A stretch of DNA of 21,115 nt from Dehalococcoidia bacterium UBA5629 (GCA_002421445.1 DIKB01000109.1:1-21115), one strand, 5' to 3'. Shown: positions 6,543 to 14,597, numbered from the stretch's first letter. Notes: generated from the sequence alone by a model not told the origin. Numbers and translations are program-made.

Positions 6543-6963
6543 AAACCCCTTTCCCATATAGATAACTGCCATTTCCTGAAATGGCATAGGAGATTTCCGA
6601 AAAGCGCCCTAATATCTGGAATAATTCATCTTTATTACTTGTATTCTTAGCATTCTCAAGGTAGTTGGCGAGGTCAGAGGCTACCTTGGTTAGATTGTCA
6701 AAAACAGTTGTCCAATCAACAGGGAGTGTAGTTAAAAGAGCAGGCGTTTGCATCGTTGCATTTAATTGCGTATAAGCGTGCTGTGTAATTGTATATATGA
6801 GTATGATGTCAGTGTCCCATTCCCAATTCAGTGTGCGCTGTGCCTCTCCAAATAATACACTGAAATAGAATAGTTTTTTGGCTAACTGTGATTCTTGCTG
6901 CATTTTTGTTACAGCATAGCGATATTCCTTTACAAGGCGTTGTCTTAATTCTTCACGCAACAT
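6532..6963 (-). CDS. Unknown third gene of the HigBA-like operon
   Basis: 143 residues from the ATG at 6963, which has GGGAG eight bases upstream and overlaps the antitoxin stop by 11 bp. A frame that starts at 7032 is less likely because it lies inside the antitoxin gene without a binding site. I do not recognise the family. The protein is predicted mostly helical (LREELRQRLVKEYRYAVTKM, then LFQILGRFSEISYA), has no membrane segment or signal peptide and no obvious catalytic motif. Tight overlap with the antitoxin says it is made with the pair. It could be a chaperone, a regulator or independent cargo. Confidence 0.65.
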   Translation of the reverse strand: MLREELRQRLVKEYRYAVTKMQQESQLAKKLFYFSVLFGEAQRTLNWEWDTDIILIYTITQHAYTQLNATMQTPALLTTLPVDWTTVFDNLTKVASDLANYLENAKNTSNKDELFQILGRFSEISYAISGNGSYLYGKGVFTF

Positions 6964-7438
6964 AAGCAAGCTCCCTTTCAACTGTACTTGGACTTGGCAC
7001 ATTATTAGAGTTCGGTTTATACACATCCGCATCTTTGGTATCTATAAGATCAAAGTCCAATGAAATCAATGGCAGGATATTTTTCTGTTCTTCGTTAAAA
7101 CTAGGTGGGCATAAACGAGTTTCGGACAGACTGACCATATCTTTAACCAACTCGCTAAAGGGTATGAATTTGACAAGCAAAGCCACGTCAAAGGTTGTTG
7201 CCAATGCCTTTAAAGTAGTTAAGCTATATCGCCCATAATCTGAATTTTCCCATTGTGAAATAGTTTCTTGATGTTTGTTTAAGTGGCCTGCTAAATCGCT
7301 CTGGCTCCATTTGAGATTCTCTCTCATTTTACGAATTTGAAGAGCTAGAGTAGTATTAACATGCTCAATGGCAAGTGCCTCGCGATAATCTTTGCTAGCC
7401 AGGCTATTTTGTATCTGTCTTGCCTTAACTGAAATCAT
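6953..7438 (-). CDS. HigA-like antitoxin with an XRE helix-turn-helix
   Basis: 161 residues. Residues about 33-80 form an XRE-type DNA-binding domain: LKWSQSDLAGHLNKHQETIS gives the helix-turn-helix, followed by SLTTLKALATTFDVAL. The remaining 80 residues lack a known domain and probably bind the toxin or the third protein. It starts inside the end of the toxin gene (14-bp overlap) with AGGAGAA upstream. A toxin-first order is typical of HigBA. It probably represses its own operon at the AT-rich palindromes between 7824 and 7890. The length exceeds the usual HigA (about 90-130 residues) because of the tail. Confidence 0.8.
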   Translation of the reverse strand: MISVKARQIQNSLASKDYREALAIEHVNTTLALQIRKMRENLKWSQSDLAGHLNKHQETISQWENSDYGRYSLTTLKALATTFDVALLVKFIPFSELVKDMVSLSETRLCPPSFNEEQKNILPLISLDFDLIDTKDADVYKPNSNNVPSPSTVERELAYVA

Positions 7439-7823
7439 GGCGAGTTCTCCTAGATAAGGGTTCTATCTGAACTGCATCTCTTCGTTCAAATGCTATTCTT
7501 CCTATATCCAAAGGTATATATTTATTATTGTGCTCAGTACAATGTGCCAGAAGCGTAAATTCCCCACGATAAGGGCCATCATATCCAAGTAATCTATACT
7601 CGATTCCTTGATATTTTACCCTTACTGCAATCAATCCATCTTTATCACCTTTCAGCACTTCTGTCATGGGAAATTTCCAGTCTGTTCGGTCTATCTGCTC
7701 TAATATGTTCAATTTTGTGTTCATTTTAGCTTTCACAGTGGGTCCCAGTCCGTCAAGCCAAGTTTTAACGATGTTAATGCCATTTGCATCGACATAATCG
7801 TAAATTAGGCTTACCTTGTTCAT
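7425..7823 (-). CDS. RelE/HigB-like toxin (phage Gp49-like family)
   Basis: 132 residues, close to the family length. The core KAKMNTKLNILEQIDRTDW, then KFPMTEVLKGDKDGLIAVRV, then YQGIEYRLLGYDGPYRGEFT followed by LLAHCTEHNNKYIP matches the Gp49-like HigB pattern: a helical hairpin, then the strand with R-V, then YRLL and a terminal lysine-rich segment after the strand. Such toxins cut mRNA on the ribosome. No signal peptide. It is first in the operon, overlapping the antitoxin by 14 bp. There is no ribosome binding site before the ATG at 7823, only AT-rich promoter DNA, so translation may be weak or leaderless. Family call good; activity not testable here. Confidence 0.78.
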   Translation of the reverse strand: MNKVSLIYDYVDANGINIVKTWLDGLGPTVKAKMNTKLNILEQIDRTDWKFPMTEVLKGDKDGLIAVRVKYQGIEYRLLGYDGPYRGEFTLLAHCTEHNNKYIPLDIGRIAFERRDAVQIEPLSRRTRHDFS

Positions 7824-7946
7824 ATTATAATATATTTATTATATTGTCAAGAAATGATTTATGATATAATATTTTTATTATATCACTCTTGACAATGCTT
7901 AATCGAGCTGATACAATATAATCAAATAGAAACAGGAAGTTCACCA
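7824..7946. promoter_or_regulatory. Divergent control region between the higB-like and transposase genes
   Basis: Toward the transposase, TTGACA (7889-7894) and TACAAT (7912-7917) are 17 bp apart, and AGGAAG at 7934-7939 precedes the ATG at 7947. Toward the toxin, TTGACA (7850-7845) and TATAAT (7829-7824) are 15 bp apart, and the -10 box touches the ATG. Between them, GATATAAT at 7863-7870 is inverted at 7877-7884, a likely repressor site. HigA-like repression could therefore also touch transposase expression. Confidence 0.6.
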
Positions 7947-8783
7947 ATGAACAAACTAAGTATAGAACGCAAAGCTCAAGTTATCAAGGTACTATGTGAG
8001 GGTAACTCAATCCGAAGCACTGCCCGTATAACTGATACTGCTATCAACACAGCAGTCAAAATACTCCGTGAAGTCGGTGCTTCCTGCATGGAATACCAAG
8101 ACAAAGCCATGCGTAACCTTACCTGTAAAAACATTCAGTGTGATGAAATTTGGTCATTCTGCTATGCCAAAGAAAAGAATGTACCGGAAGATAAGAAAGG
8201 GCAATTCGGTTATGGCGATGTATGGACGTTTACGGCGGTTGATTCAGATACAAAACTAGTTCCTTCATGGTATGTGGGATTACGTGATCCTGAATCTGCA
8301 TTCGAGTTTATGAATGATTTATCTCGCAGATTAGCAAATAGAGTTCAGATCACAACAGACAGCCATAGAGTGTACTTAAACGCTATTGAGGATGCTTTCG
8401 GTGCTGATATTGATTACGCTATCTTGGTAAAACATTATGGGAAACCGGATCAAGGATATGATTCTAAATACAGCCCTGCTCAATGCATTTCAGCGGAAGC
8501 TAAACGAGTAAGCGGTTATCCTGATCTGTCTAAAACTTCTACGAGTTACGTTGAGAGACAAAACTTAACCATGCGAATGAATATGAGACGGTTTACAAGA
8601 CTAACCAATGGATTCTCAAAAAAGATCGAAAACCATATGTTTGCGGTGGCTTTATATTTCATGCACTATAACTTTGTTCGTGAGCACAAATCATTGGCTA
8701 CGCCATATCCGAGGACACCTGCGATGGCAGCAGGGTTAACTGATCATATTTGGACGATTGAAGAAATAGTGAATTTAATTTGA
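7947..8783 (+). CDS. IS1-family-like DDE transposase
   Basis: 278 residues, a single uninterrupted frame. An N-terminal helix-turn-helix (ERKAQVIKVLCEGNSIRSTA) is followed by a DDE catalytic core: first aspartate in QCDEIWSF (about residue 68), second in TTDSHRVYLNAI, glutamate in TSYVERQNLTMRM. NGFSKKIENHMFAVALYFMH followed by YNF is the characteristic IS1 C-terminal block. It resembles the single-frame IS1 group rather than the frameshifted classical IS1. The start is fixed by AGGAAG eight bases upstream and by the promoter at 7889. All catalytic residues are present, so the element may be active. The stop overlaps a convergent membrane-protein gene by 9 bp. Confidence 0.88.
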   Translation: MNKLSIERKAQVIKVLCEGNSIRSTARITDTAINTAVKILREVGASCMEYQDKAMRNLTCKNIQCDEIWSFCYAKEKNVPEDKKGQFGYGDVWTFTAVDSDTKLVPSWYVGLRDPESAFEFMNDLSRRLANRVQITTDSHRVYLNAIEDAFGADIDYAILVKHYGKPDQGYDSKYSPAQCISAEAKRVSGYPDLSKTSTSYVERQNLTMRMNMRRFTRLTNGFSKKIENHMFAVALYFMHYNFVREHKSLATPYPRTPAMAAGLTDHIWTIEEIVNLI

Positions 8784-9209
8784 ATCAGGTTTATTATCAA
8801 TTTGTTGTTTCTTTTCATCAGCTATTCGATCTAATTCTGATAACGCATTCTCAACGAATTTCTCTGTTTCTGACACGTATCCTTTGACTTTATCCACACG
8901 ACGTTCAAATGGCCTGAGTATTGTGTAATTAACCACGATTAGAAAGAGTATGTAGAACATTATACAAATTAGAACATACACACCAAACGGGGTCGCAATT
9001 TCCTTTAAGAATTGTTCAGGGCTAGTTGCCTCGCCAGTAGCCTTGATAAACAGATAAACCGGAAATACTATATTATCCCAGAATAATTTTAATGCCCAAG
9101 CAACTATTCCTAACACCACACATATAACAACAGCAGTAGTTATTGAACGACCAAAACGACCCAACCGCTCTTCCATTATCTTGATCAATCCCGGAAGGAA
9201 TTCTTCCAT
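8775..9209 (-). CDS. Small membrane protein with a coiled-coil tail (transposon cargo)
   Basis: 144 residues, family not recognised. Two clear membrane segments lie at about residues 24-50 (ITTAVVICVVLGIVAWALKL) and 75-95 (GVYVLICIMFYILFLIVVNY). The cytoplasmic-looking C-terminus (RRVDKVKGYVSETEKFVENA, then LSELDRIADEKKQ) is a likely coiled coil. The ATG at 9209 lies six bases after a TAGAAT box, as in the small basic gene at the other end, so it too may be leaderless. Toxin-antitoxin function is possible for a small membrane protein but nothing shows it. Confidence 0.65.
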   Translation of the reverse strand: MEEFLPGLIKIMEERLGRFGRSITTAVVICVVLGIVAWALKLFWDNIVFPVYLFIKATGEATSPEQFLKEIATPFGVYVLICIMFYILFLIVVNYTILRPFERRVDKVKGYVSETEKFVENALSELDRIADEKKQQIDNKPDSN

Positions 9210-9280
9210 ACCTATATTCTACCATCCTTAACATGGGTACGGGTATAGTGTTCGTTTAGTGAGTTAAATGTTTGTCTCAT

Positions 9281-9300
9281 TTTCAAAATGATACACTACC
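9281..9300 (-). repeat. Right terminal inverted repeat
   Basis: Exact reverse complement of 6241-6260 over 20 bases. Confidence 0.92.
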
Positions 9301-9308
9301 GAAAGAAA
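9301..9308 (+). repeat. Right copy of the 8-bp target-site duplication
   Basis: GAAAGAAA, identical to 6233-6240. Confidence 0.9.
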
Positions 9309-9417
9309 TGGTAAGATAGACTGAATGGAGCAGTTTTGTTTCAAATCGCCTGTATTGACGTCTATGATAAGGACCAATTACAATTAAAGCGTAGTTCCCG
9401 TACATTGCCGAAAGGGA

Positions 9418-10278
9418 ATGGAGGCACGGGTAAAGAAGGGTGAGAATGTGGTAAGGCCTCAAGATCAAAACCATCCATGGACGGCTGCTGATAAAAACTC
9501 TGTTCAGCGCGATCAAGTAATACTATCCTCCAATGCCGAATCGCCGAAACTAACCGTTTCCAATTTGATCGAGACGATCGAAAGCAGGCCGAAACAGGCA
9601 CGAAAAAGCACGCCTGCGAGTATGCATATGCCGCTTGTTAATCAACAAGAGACACCCGGTAGCAAACAGGCGTCATCAGGAGAAGTGCTGGAGAAGGATT
9701 GGGCTGGCGGGAAGCCGGTTAAAAAAAATCGGACAGTAGCAACCCCGTTTGATATCACCAAGCTTAAAATAGTTCCGGCAAAGGCGCGATCCGGCGATGC
9801 AATAACTATAGCATTTGAAGCAACCAACAATAGCGATTTCTACAGCATTTACCCCGTTACTGTTAAGATTAACGGGCAGGTGATAACAGCAGAAGTTGTC
9901 AGTGTGCCTCCCGGATTTACACTGCCTATGCGTGCCAGCGTTGTGGGCGCACAACCCGGCGACTATCAGGTGGAGGTCAATTTCGCAACCGGCAAATTTA
10001 CTGTGGTTGGCAACGACGCTATCGATGACGTAACGATGAAAGACTTCGACATGACAAAGCTGGATGCAAATTTTGATCGCGGCATTACGGAAGTTGCGGT
10101 ATCCATAAAGCCGAACAAAAAACCTGAGACTTCAGATGTCAGCCTTTCAATAAAACCGCAAAATGTTATAGATAAGATGGCCGGTTATATTGAGATTGGC
10201 CTGGACAAACTCGGCGATGCGCTTACCTTCCCCATAAAGAAACTGGCGGAGTTGTTCTTATCCAGACGATCAAAGTGA
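9418..10278 (+). CDS. Unknown protein with an Ig-like (CARDB-type) domain
   Basis: 286 residues, not recognised as a named family. Residues 1-110 are charged and low in structure (many Q, K, P, S). Residues about 115-195 (ITKLKIVPAKARSGDAITIA, then FEATNNSDF, then VTVKINGQVI, then PGFTLPMRASVVGAQPGDYQ) form a beta-sandwich of the CARDB type usual in surface proteins. The rest ends in an amphipathic, basic helix (PIKKLAELFLSRRSK). No signal peptide or membrane segment is visible, which is odd for such a domain. The start is uncertain: AAAGGGA abuts the ATG at 9418, and a GTG at 9448 is an alternative. Before the transposon arrived it was divergent from the SLOG-eno operon. Confidence 0.65.
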   Translation: MEARVKKGENVVRPQDQNHPWTAADKNSVQRDQVILSSNAESPKLTVSNLIETIESRPKQARKSTPASMHMPLVNQQETPGSKQASSGEVLEKDWAGGKPVKKNRTVATPFDITKLKIVPAKARSGDAITIAFEATNNSDFYSIYPVTVKINGQVITAEVVSVPPGFTLPMRASVVGAQPGDYQVEVNFATGKFTVVGNDAIDDVTMKDFDMTKLDANFDRGITEVAVSIKPNKKPETSDVSLSIKPQNVIDKMAGYIEIGLDKLGDALTFPIKKLAELFLSRRSK

Positions 10279-10329
10279 TAGCAAACACTTAGTTTGTCTT
10301 TTGATCTTCTTATCCCGAAAATGATCGCG

Positions 10330-11001
10330 TTAACGGCTGTTTTTCGGTTTGGCGATTATCTCTTCAAGGCTTTGATCCGTACCGGCGATAATAAAAGTAT
10401 CGTCATGTCTGATCTCTTCGGATCTACCCGGAGACAGGAGGACTTCTTTCTTGCGATGAATCAATAGTACCACCAGTTCTGATTTTCCCCCCTGCCCAAA
10501 ACCTGCATCACGCAATGTCTTGCCCACGAGATGAGGCGGAGCCGATAGCTTGGTAACGCCGTACTTAGGTGTCAATGGGATATAGTCCAGGACTTCAGGA
10601 ATGTCGATACCATGTGCAACACGGGCTCCCAACTCGCTCTCCGGATATACCACCACGTTCGCGCCCACCTGCTTGAGTATCCTTCCGTGAAGATCATCTT
10701 TGGCCCGGGCTACGATATACGCAACACCGAGCTTTTTGAGTAACACAGTTGCGAGAATGCTATTCAGCACGTTATAACCGATAGCCACGACAGCAGCATC
10801 AAAGTTGCCGACACCGAGATCCTCCAGCGCTATCTCATTGGTGGAATCGGCCTGTACTGCTCGTGTTACCTGCGATGCAATGTTCTGTACCCTCTCTTCA
10901 TGGCTATCAATCGCCAGCACCTCATATCCCATCCCGTACAGGGTGGATGCCAGACTGGCACCGAATCTGCCAAGCCCTATGACAACGATCTGTTTTTTCA
11001 T
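10330..11001 (-). CDS. ktrA: Potassium uptake regulatory subunit (KtrA/TrkA, RCK domains)
   Basis: 223 residues with the two-domain RCK layout. The N-terminal Rossmann fold starts VVIGLGRFGASLASTL (GxGxxG) and has the adenine-binding acid in AIDSHEERV. The C-terminal RCK_C domain begins near residue 140 (YGVTKLSAPPHLVGKTLRDA). It is a peripheral membrane protein that gates the KtrB channel with ATP, ADP or NAD(H); in some relatives the C-domain binds c-di-AMP. It follows ktrB by 10 bp with AGGAG eight bases before the ATG. Product clear; Ktr versus Trk naming rests on the single-RCK-pair length and the KtrB-like partner. Confidence 0.92.
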   Translation of the reverse strand: MKKQIVVIGLGRFGASLASTLYGMGYEVLAIDSHEERVQNIASQVTRAVQADSTNEIALEDLGVGNFDAAVVAIGYNVLNSILATVLLKKLGVAYIVARAKDDLHGRILKQVGANVVVYPESELGARVAHGIDIPEVLDYIPLTPKYGVTKLSAPPHLVGKTLRDAGFGQGGKSELVVLLIHRKKEVLLSPGRSEEIRHDDTFIIAGTDQSLEEIIAKPKNSR

Positions 11002-11011
11002 CTTGAAGCTC

Positions 11012-12430
11012 CTATCCTATTCTAACTGATTCCGATGAATATCGGTATGCCCGTACGTGTCGACTTTGTGCAATTGAAAATGCCGTGGTCAGTGGCCCTA
11101 CTCTACCCAAAAACATAGTCACCGTAATGATGAGCCGACCCGCTGTTGACAGCTCGGGTGTTATGCCCGTCGATAAGCCGACAGTTCCGAATGCAGACAC
11201 AATTTCAAATACAATTCTGATGAAATCAAAGTTTTCGGTGAATGTCATCAACAGAACAACGACAGCTATAAGCCCGACCGATAAAATGATAAGCGTAAGC
11301 GCTTGATAAATATCTGAGGTTCTGAACTCTTTTCCAAAAGCCATAGGGCGTTCATTCCCCCGTATCGTGCTTATAATTGTTGCAACGAGAAGGCCGAATG
11401 TGTTCACCTTGATGCCGCCGGCTGTTGATCCCGAAGCGCCGCCGATGAACATGAGCATTATGGTAATGACAAGCGATACGGGGATCATTTTCCCCACATC
11501 GACCGTTGCAAAGCCGGCTGTACGCGGTGTGACCGCATGAAAGAAGGCATTCAGGAATTTATAGGGCAGAGGCAATGAGCCGATCGTTGATGAATTATCG
11601 AACTCAGTCAGTAACAGCGCCATAGTCCCAAAAGCAAGCAATGTTCCGGTGACACCAATGACCAGCTTCGTATCCAGTTGAAGTCTGCTCCAGCGTCTTG
11701 TAACGGCAACATTCTGCAGCACCGTGTATCCCAAACCGCCGAGAATGATCAGAAATGCGATTGTCAGGACAACGGTGACATCTGTCTGGTAGCCCAGTAA
11801 GCTTTGAAATTTGCCCTCCAGATCAAACCCGGCGTTATTGAACGCGGATATGGAGTGAAATATCGATTTCCATACGGCAGTTCCTGTAGGATTTGTCGTT
11901 ATAAAGTGGCTGAAAAGAATAATCGCGCCGATACCCTCTACAATAAGCGTGAACAGCGCAATCCGTCTTACCAGCCGTACTACCCCACCAGGTCTCTTAA
12001 TGCCCATGGAGTCGGCAATAAGAAGTCTATCGCTGAATCTTATTTTCCGCCGCAATGCCAACAGAAACATGGTTGCGCTTGTCATGTAGCCGAAGCCACC
12101 GAGCTGAATGAGTAGCGCAATAACCATCTGCCCGAACAGGCTGAAATAAGTGGCAGTATCTACCACAACAAGCCCTGTCACGCAAACTGCCGATGTTGCG
12201 GTAAATAACGCATTGACAAGTGGCGTGGCGGAACCAGTCTGAGATGAGATCGGGAGCATCAAAAGCAATGTCCCTACCAGAATCATAACGCCGAAGCCAT
12301 GCAGCAACCGAGTTACTGAAATAGAATATGATCCCCGTCTCGTTTCCTGAGATACTTCAACGATGCTCGGCTTGAGCCTCGGCACCCTGATATTGCGGTC
12401 TCCCGGTTTCGGAGCGAAAGTGTTCGACAT
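11012..12430 (-). CDS. ktrB: Potassium uptake channel subunit (KtrB/TrkH family)
   Basis: 472 residues with about eight to ten membrane segments after a 35-residue basic N-terminus. The four selectivity-filter repeats are visible: SAVCVTGLVV, SISAFNNAGFDLEG, AVTPRTAGFATVD and SAFGTVGLSTGITPE, each with the conserved filter glycine. The gating-loop region GGASGSTAGGIKVNT is also typical. The protein imports K+ (often Na+-coupled) across the cytoplasmic membrane together with KtrA downstream. The ATG at 12430 lacks a strong ribosome binding site; a TTGACG-17-TAGAAT promoter lies about 80 bp upstream. The length and filter pattern favour KtrB over TrkH. Confidence 0.93.
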   Translation of the reverse strand: MSNTFAPKPGDRNIRVPRLKPSIVEVSQETRRGSYSISVTRLLHGFGVMILVGTLLLMLPISSQTGSATPLVNALFTATSAVCVTGLVVVDTATYFSLFGQMVIALLIQLGGFGYMTSATMFLLALRRKIRFSDRLLIADSMGIKRPGGVVRLVRRIALFTLIVEGIGAIILFSHFITTNPTGTAVWKSIFHSISAFNNAGFDLEGKFQSLLGYQTDVTVVLTIAFLIILGGLGYTVLQNVAVTRRWSRLQLDTKLVIGVTGTLLAFGTMALLLTEFDNSSTIGSLPLPYKFLNAFFHAVTPRTAGFATVDVGKMIPVSLVITIMLMFIGGASGSTAGGIKVNTFGLLVATIISTIRGNERPMAFGKEFRTSDIYQALTLIILSVGLIAVVVLLMTFTENFDFIRIVFEIVSAFGTVGLSTGITPELSTAGRLIITVTMFLGRVGPLTTAFSIAQSRHVRAYRYSSESVRIG

Positions 12431-12509
12431 ATATTTTCAGATTAATCTAGCCCTATGGTGTAAATTCCATGATCTTTTTCTCTGCGGGCTTCCTCATTTT
12501 AGCTTCGCA

Positions 12510-12538
12510 ATTCTACGCTCCACTCCATATTTCGTCAA
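12510..12538 (-). promoter_or_regulatory. ktrBA promoter
   Basis: On the minus strand TTGACG (12538-12533) and TAGAAT (12515-12510) are 17 bp apart, about 80 bases before the ktrB start. No riboswitch-like fold was noticed in the leader. Confidence 0.55.
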
Positions 12539-12557
12539 TGGTAATCCCGGTGAGCCA

Positions 12558-12587
12558 TTGACAAACAGACTATGGTGTACTTAATAT
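12558..12587 (+). promoter_or_regulatory. Promoter of the lipoprotein metallo-hydrolase
   Basis: TTGACA (12558-12563) and TAATAT (12582-12587) with an 18-bp spacer. It is divergent from the ktrBA promoter, with about 20 bp between the two -35 boxes. Confidence 0.5.
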
Positions 12588-12647
12588 GACTATATCTAAC
12601 ACGTGCATACGGAAATTAGTTGTTTACTTGAAGGGAGGAGAGAAATT

Positions 12648-13469
12648 ATGCGCAAGACCACTACATTTGCTTTCGTTATTGTTATTCTGGTGCTATTCAC
12701 AAGTTCTGCTATGCTGGCCTGTAGCTCTCAAACGCCACCTTCACCACAGTTACCACCATCATCACCTGTTCCTGTCCCAGCTACGATACCTGTACCACCA
12801 TCACCTTCTCAGACGAATTCGAGTAAAATTCAATTCCTGGCGCATGCCACTTTTCTTATTACCTACGGTTCAGGCTTGAAGATACTCACTGACCCATATG
12901 AAGTATACAGTTCACTCAAATATGCGCCGTTAAATGTGAGCGCCGATATTGTAACTGTAAGCCATGATCATCAGGACCATAATAATGCTGCAGCAATAGG
13001 CGGACAACCTGAAATAGTGAAAACCACTGGGACAAATACCGTAAAAGGCATTCCGATTAAGAGTATCGCTACCTGGCATGATAATGTCCAGGGCACACGG
13101 TCTGGACCAAATATCGTATTTTGTTTTACGGTGGATGGTATAAGATTCTGCCACCTGGGAGACTTGGGACATAAGCTCAGTACCGAGCAATTGGCTGCAG
13201 TTGGCAGCACATATGTACTTTTTATGCCTGTCAGCGGAGGCCCAACTATTGATGCGAAGACTGCTACTGAAGTGGGCAGTGACCTGAAAGCCAGGATAAT
13301 CATCCCCATGCACTATAAGACTCCGAAAGTTGGCTTTGCACTTGCCGGCGTTGATGATTTTCTTGCAGGAAAAGAAAATGTTAAAAAAGTTGTCGGCAAC
13401 ATTTTCGAATTGAAGGTGACTGAGCTTCCTTCTTCACCACTAATCGTCGTTCTGGAATCAGCCAATTAG
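12648..13469 (+). CDS. Lipoprotein with a UlaG-like metallo-beta-lactamase fold
   Basis: 273 residues from the ATG at 12648, chosen because GGGAGGAG lies just upstream and a lipoprotein signal follows (MRKTTTFAFVIVILVLF, then SSAMLAC with the lipidated cysteine near residue 25). A proline-serine linker of about 30 residues leads to the enzyme domain: FLAHATFLI, SHDHQDHN (HxHxDH-type site), HLGDLGH and MPVSGG with IPMHY at the end. This is the UlaG/L-ascorbate-6-phosphate lactonase-like branch that is often annotated only as hydrolase. Substrate unknown. It should sit on the outer face of the cytoplasmic membrane. The frame extends 15 codons upstream, but that start lacks a binding site and signal. 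Confidence 0.85.
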   Translation: MRKTTTFAFVIVILVLFTSSAMLACSSQTPPSPQLPPSSPVPVPATIPVPPSPSQTNSSKIQFLAHATFLITYGSGLKILTDPYEVYSSLKYAPLNVSADIVTVSHDHQDHNNAAAIGGQPEIVKTTGTNTVKGIPIKSIATWHDNVQGTRSGPNIVFCFTVDGIRFCHLGDLGHKLSTEQLAAVGSTYVLFMPVSGGPTIDAKTATEVGSDLKARIIIPMHYKTPKVGFALAGVDDFLAGKENVKKVVGNIFELKVTELPSSPLIVVLESAN

Positions 13470-13555
13470 CTCTACGGCATTAACCGGTCAGGATACTATT
13501 TACAGGACACAGGATTAGGAATATGATCTCGAGTTAATATTGGAGATTATTGCAA

Positions 13556-14092
13556 ATGGATGTCATCGTAACAGCGTCAACCGGCACCTCATCTGCATTA
13601 ATACTGCCGATATCATTTATCTTCTGGTGCTATGTGGCAGCATATACCGTCCATATCCTCGAGGAGGCGGTACTGGGGGAAACCTTTGTCGCTAAAGTAA
13701 AAGGACGGGTGTGGCCAGGCTACAACTGGCGCAAATTTTTCGGGTTTAATACCCTGCTTATGAGCCTTAACATTATCGCCATCATCCTCTATGAGATATT
13801 CGGCGGAGCTTGGATTGTCTTTCCGCTATCACTGGCATTTGAGCGAATATTCAACGGGTTCTGGCATCTGGGAGAAACTATCGTTACCCGAAAGTTTTCA
13901 TCGGGACTTCTGTCCAGCATTCTTTTCTGGATACTCGGCTATTTCATAGTCAGATATTCGTTCTTGAAAGGGGAAATCCCTGTTCCATTCTTCATCATCT
14001 CAATGACTATGGGGCTTATTTTAACCTGCCTGATGTTCGGTTCGCTTATGGCATTCAAGAAGAAGTATATGCCTGAATCGAATAGTCATTGA
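13556..14092 (+). CDS. HXXEE-domain integral membrane protein
   Basis: 178 residues from the ATG at 13556 (a TTG at 13550 is possible). The motif AYTVHILEEAVLG gives the HxxEE signature in the first membrane segment, and GFWHLGETIV supplies a second histidine-glutamate pair. Four to five hydrophobic segments follow the family pattern. Function of the family is unknown; the polar motifs inside membrane helices suggest a metal site or membrane enzyme. It is alone on the plus strand, 86 bases after the lipoprotein gene, and could be co-transcribed with it. The following gene is convergent. Confidence 0.75.
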   Translation: MDVIVTASTGTSSALILPISFIFWCYVAAYTVHILEEAVLGETFVAKVKGRVWPGYNWRKFFGFNTLLMSLNIIAIILYEIFGGAWIVFPLSLAFERIFNGFWHLGETIVTRKFSSGLLSSILFWILGYFIVRYSFLKGEIPVPFFIISMTMGLILTCLMFGSLMAFKKKYMPESNSH

Positions 14093-14171
14093 ATAATTTA
14101 AAGTGGCGCTCTGTTGTTTTACAAGGTACTCTTTTTAAACACGCCTACTCGCATAAAGCACATGACTGCTG

Positions 14172-14597
14172 CTACCGAACTATCATTACCGTACAGTGAG
14201 CATGTCGGCTCACTTTATCAACAGTACTCCCCAGAAAGTCCGCCCATGCGCCTGACTGTCCGCTGTGTCCCATGATGATAAGGTCACATTTGATGTTTCT
14301 GGCATGGTCGATGATGGTCTTTGATACGTGGCCTGCTAAAACATCGACGCGATGCAGGTCTATGCCGTGCATCTTTGCCAATTCTCTGGCTTCGCGCTGG
14401 GCGGTTTTAAAATAACCGTTCTGCACCTGTTTCTCCTCTTTAATTTCGCCGATATCGGCGGGGAACTGCGGCAGGTTTGCTTCAACTGACACAAGAGCTA
14501 AACGTGCCTTCGTGACTTCAGCCATGTCTATTGCTATCTCCAATGCCTTGCGTGCCACTTTTGATCCATCAAACGCGATGAGAATATAGTTAAACAT
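14172..14597 (-). CDS. Universal stress protein, ATP-binding type
   Basis: 141 residues, the single-domain UspA length. It begins with ILIAFDGSKVARKALEIAID, which holds the conserved aspartate. The ATP loop is complete: GHSGQSGAWADFLGST fits G-2x-G-9x-G-S/T, and VMIVR closes the fold. The ATG at 14597 has GGAGG upstream. It follows the antiporter by 47 bp and so comes under the fluoride riboswitch. UspA-type genes are among the families reported behind fluoride switches. It could regulate the antiporter as Usp domains do in some transporters. Confidence 0.92.
   Translation of the reverse strand: MFNYILIAFDGSKVARKALEIAIDMAEVTKARLALVSVEANLPQFPADIGEIKEEKQVQNGYFKTAQREARELAKMHGIDLHRVDVLAGHVSKTIIDHARNIKCDLIIMGHSGQSGAWADFLGSTVDKVSRHAHCTVMIVR

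Larger units (their letters stand above)
6241..9300 (+). mobile_element. Intact 3.06-kb IS1-like transposon with passenger genes
   Basis: The element has perfect 20-bp inverted ends (6241-6260 and 9281-9300) and a perfect 8-bp target duplication, so its limits are exact. It holds one transposase (7947-8783), a small basic protein gene, a three-gene HigBA-like operon and a membrane protein gene. All five flanking genes fit between the ends with overlaps of about 10 bp at the two convergent junctions. Most IS1-family elements carry little besides the transposase, so this is a transporter-like unit with cargo. The match of the ends and the duplication suggest recent insertion. It lies between the eno operon promoter and the divergent gene at 9418. 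Confidence 0.92.

Noticed and set aside
12431..12647. A riboswitch (for example c-di-AMP type) before ktrB
   Set aside because: No conserved aptamer blocks could be recognised; only promoter boxes were found.
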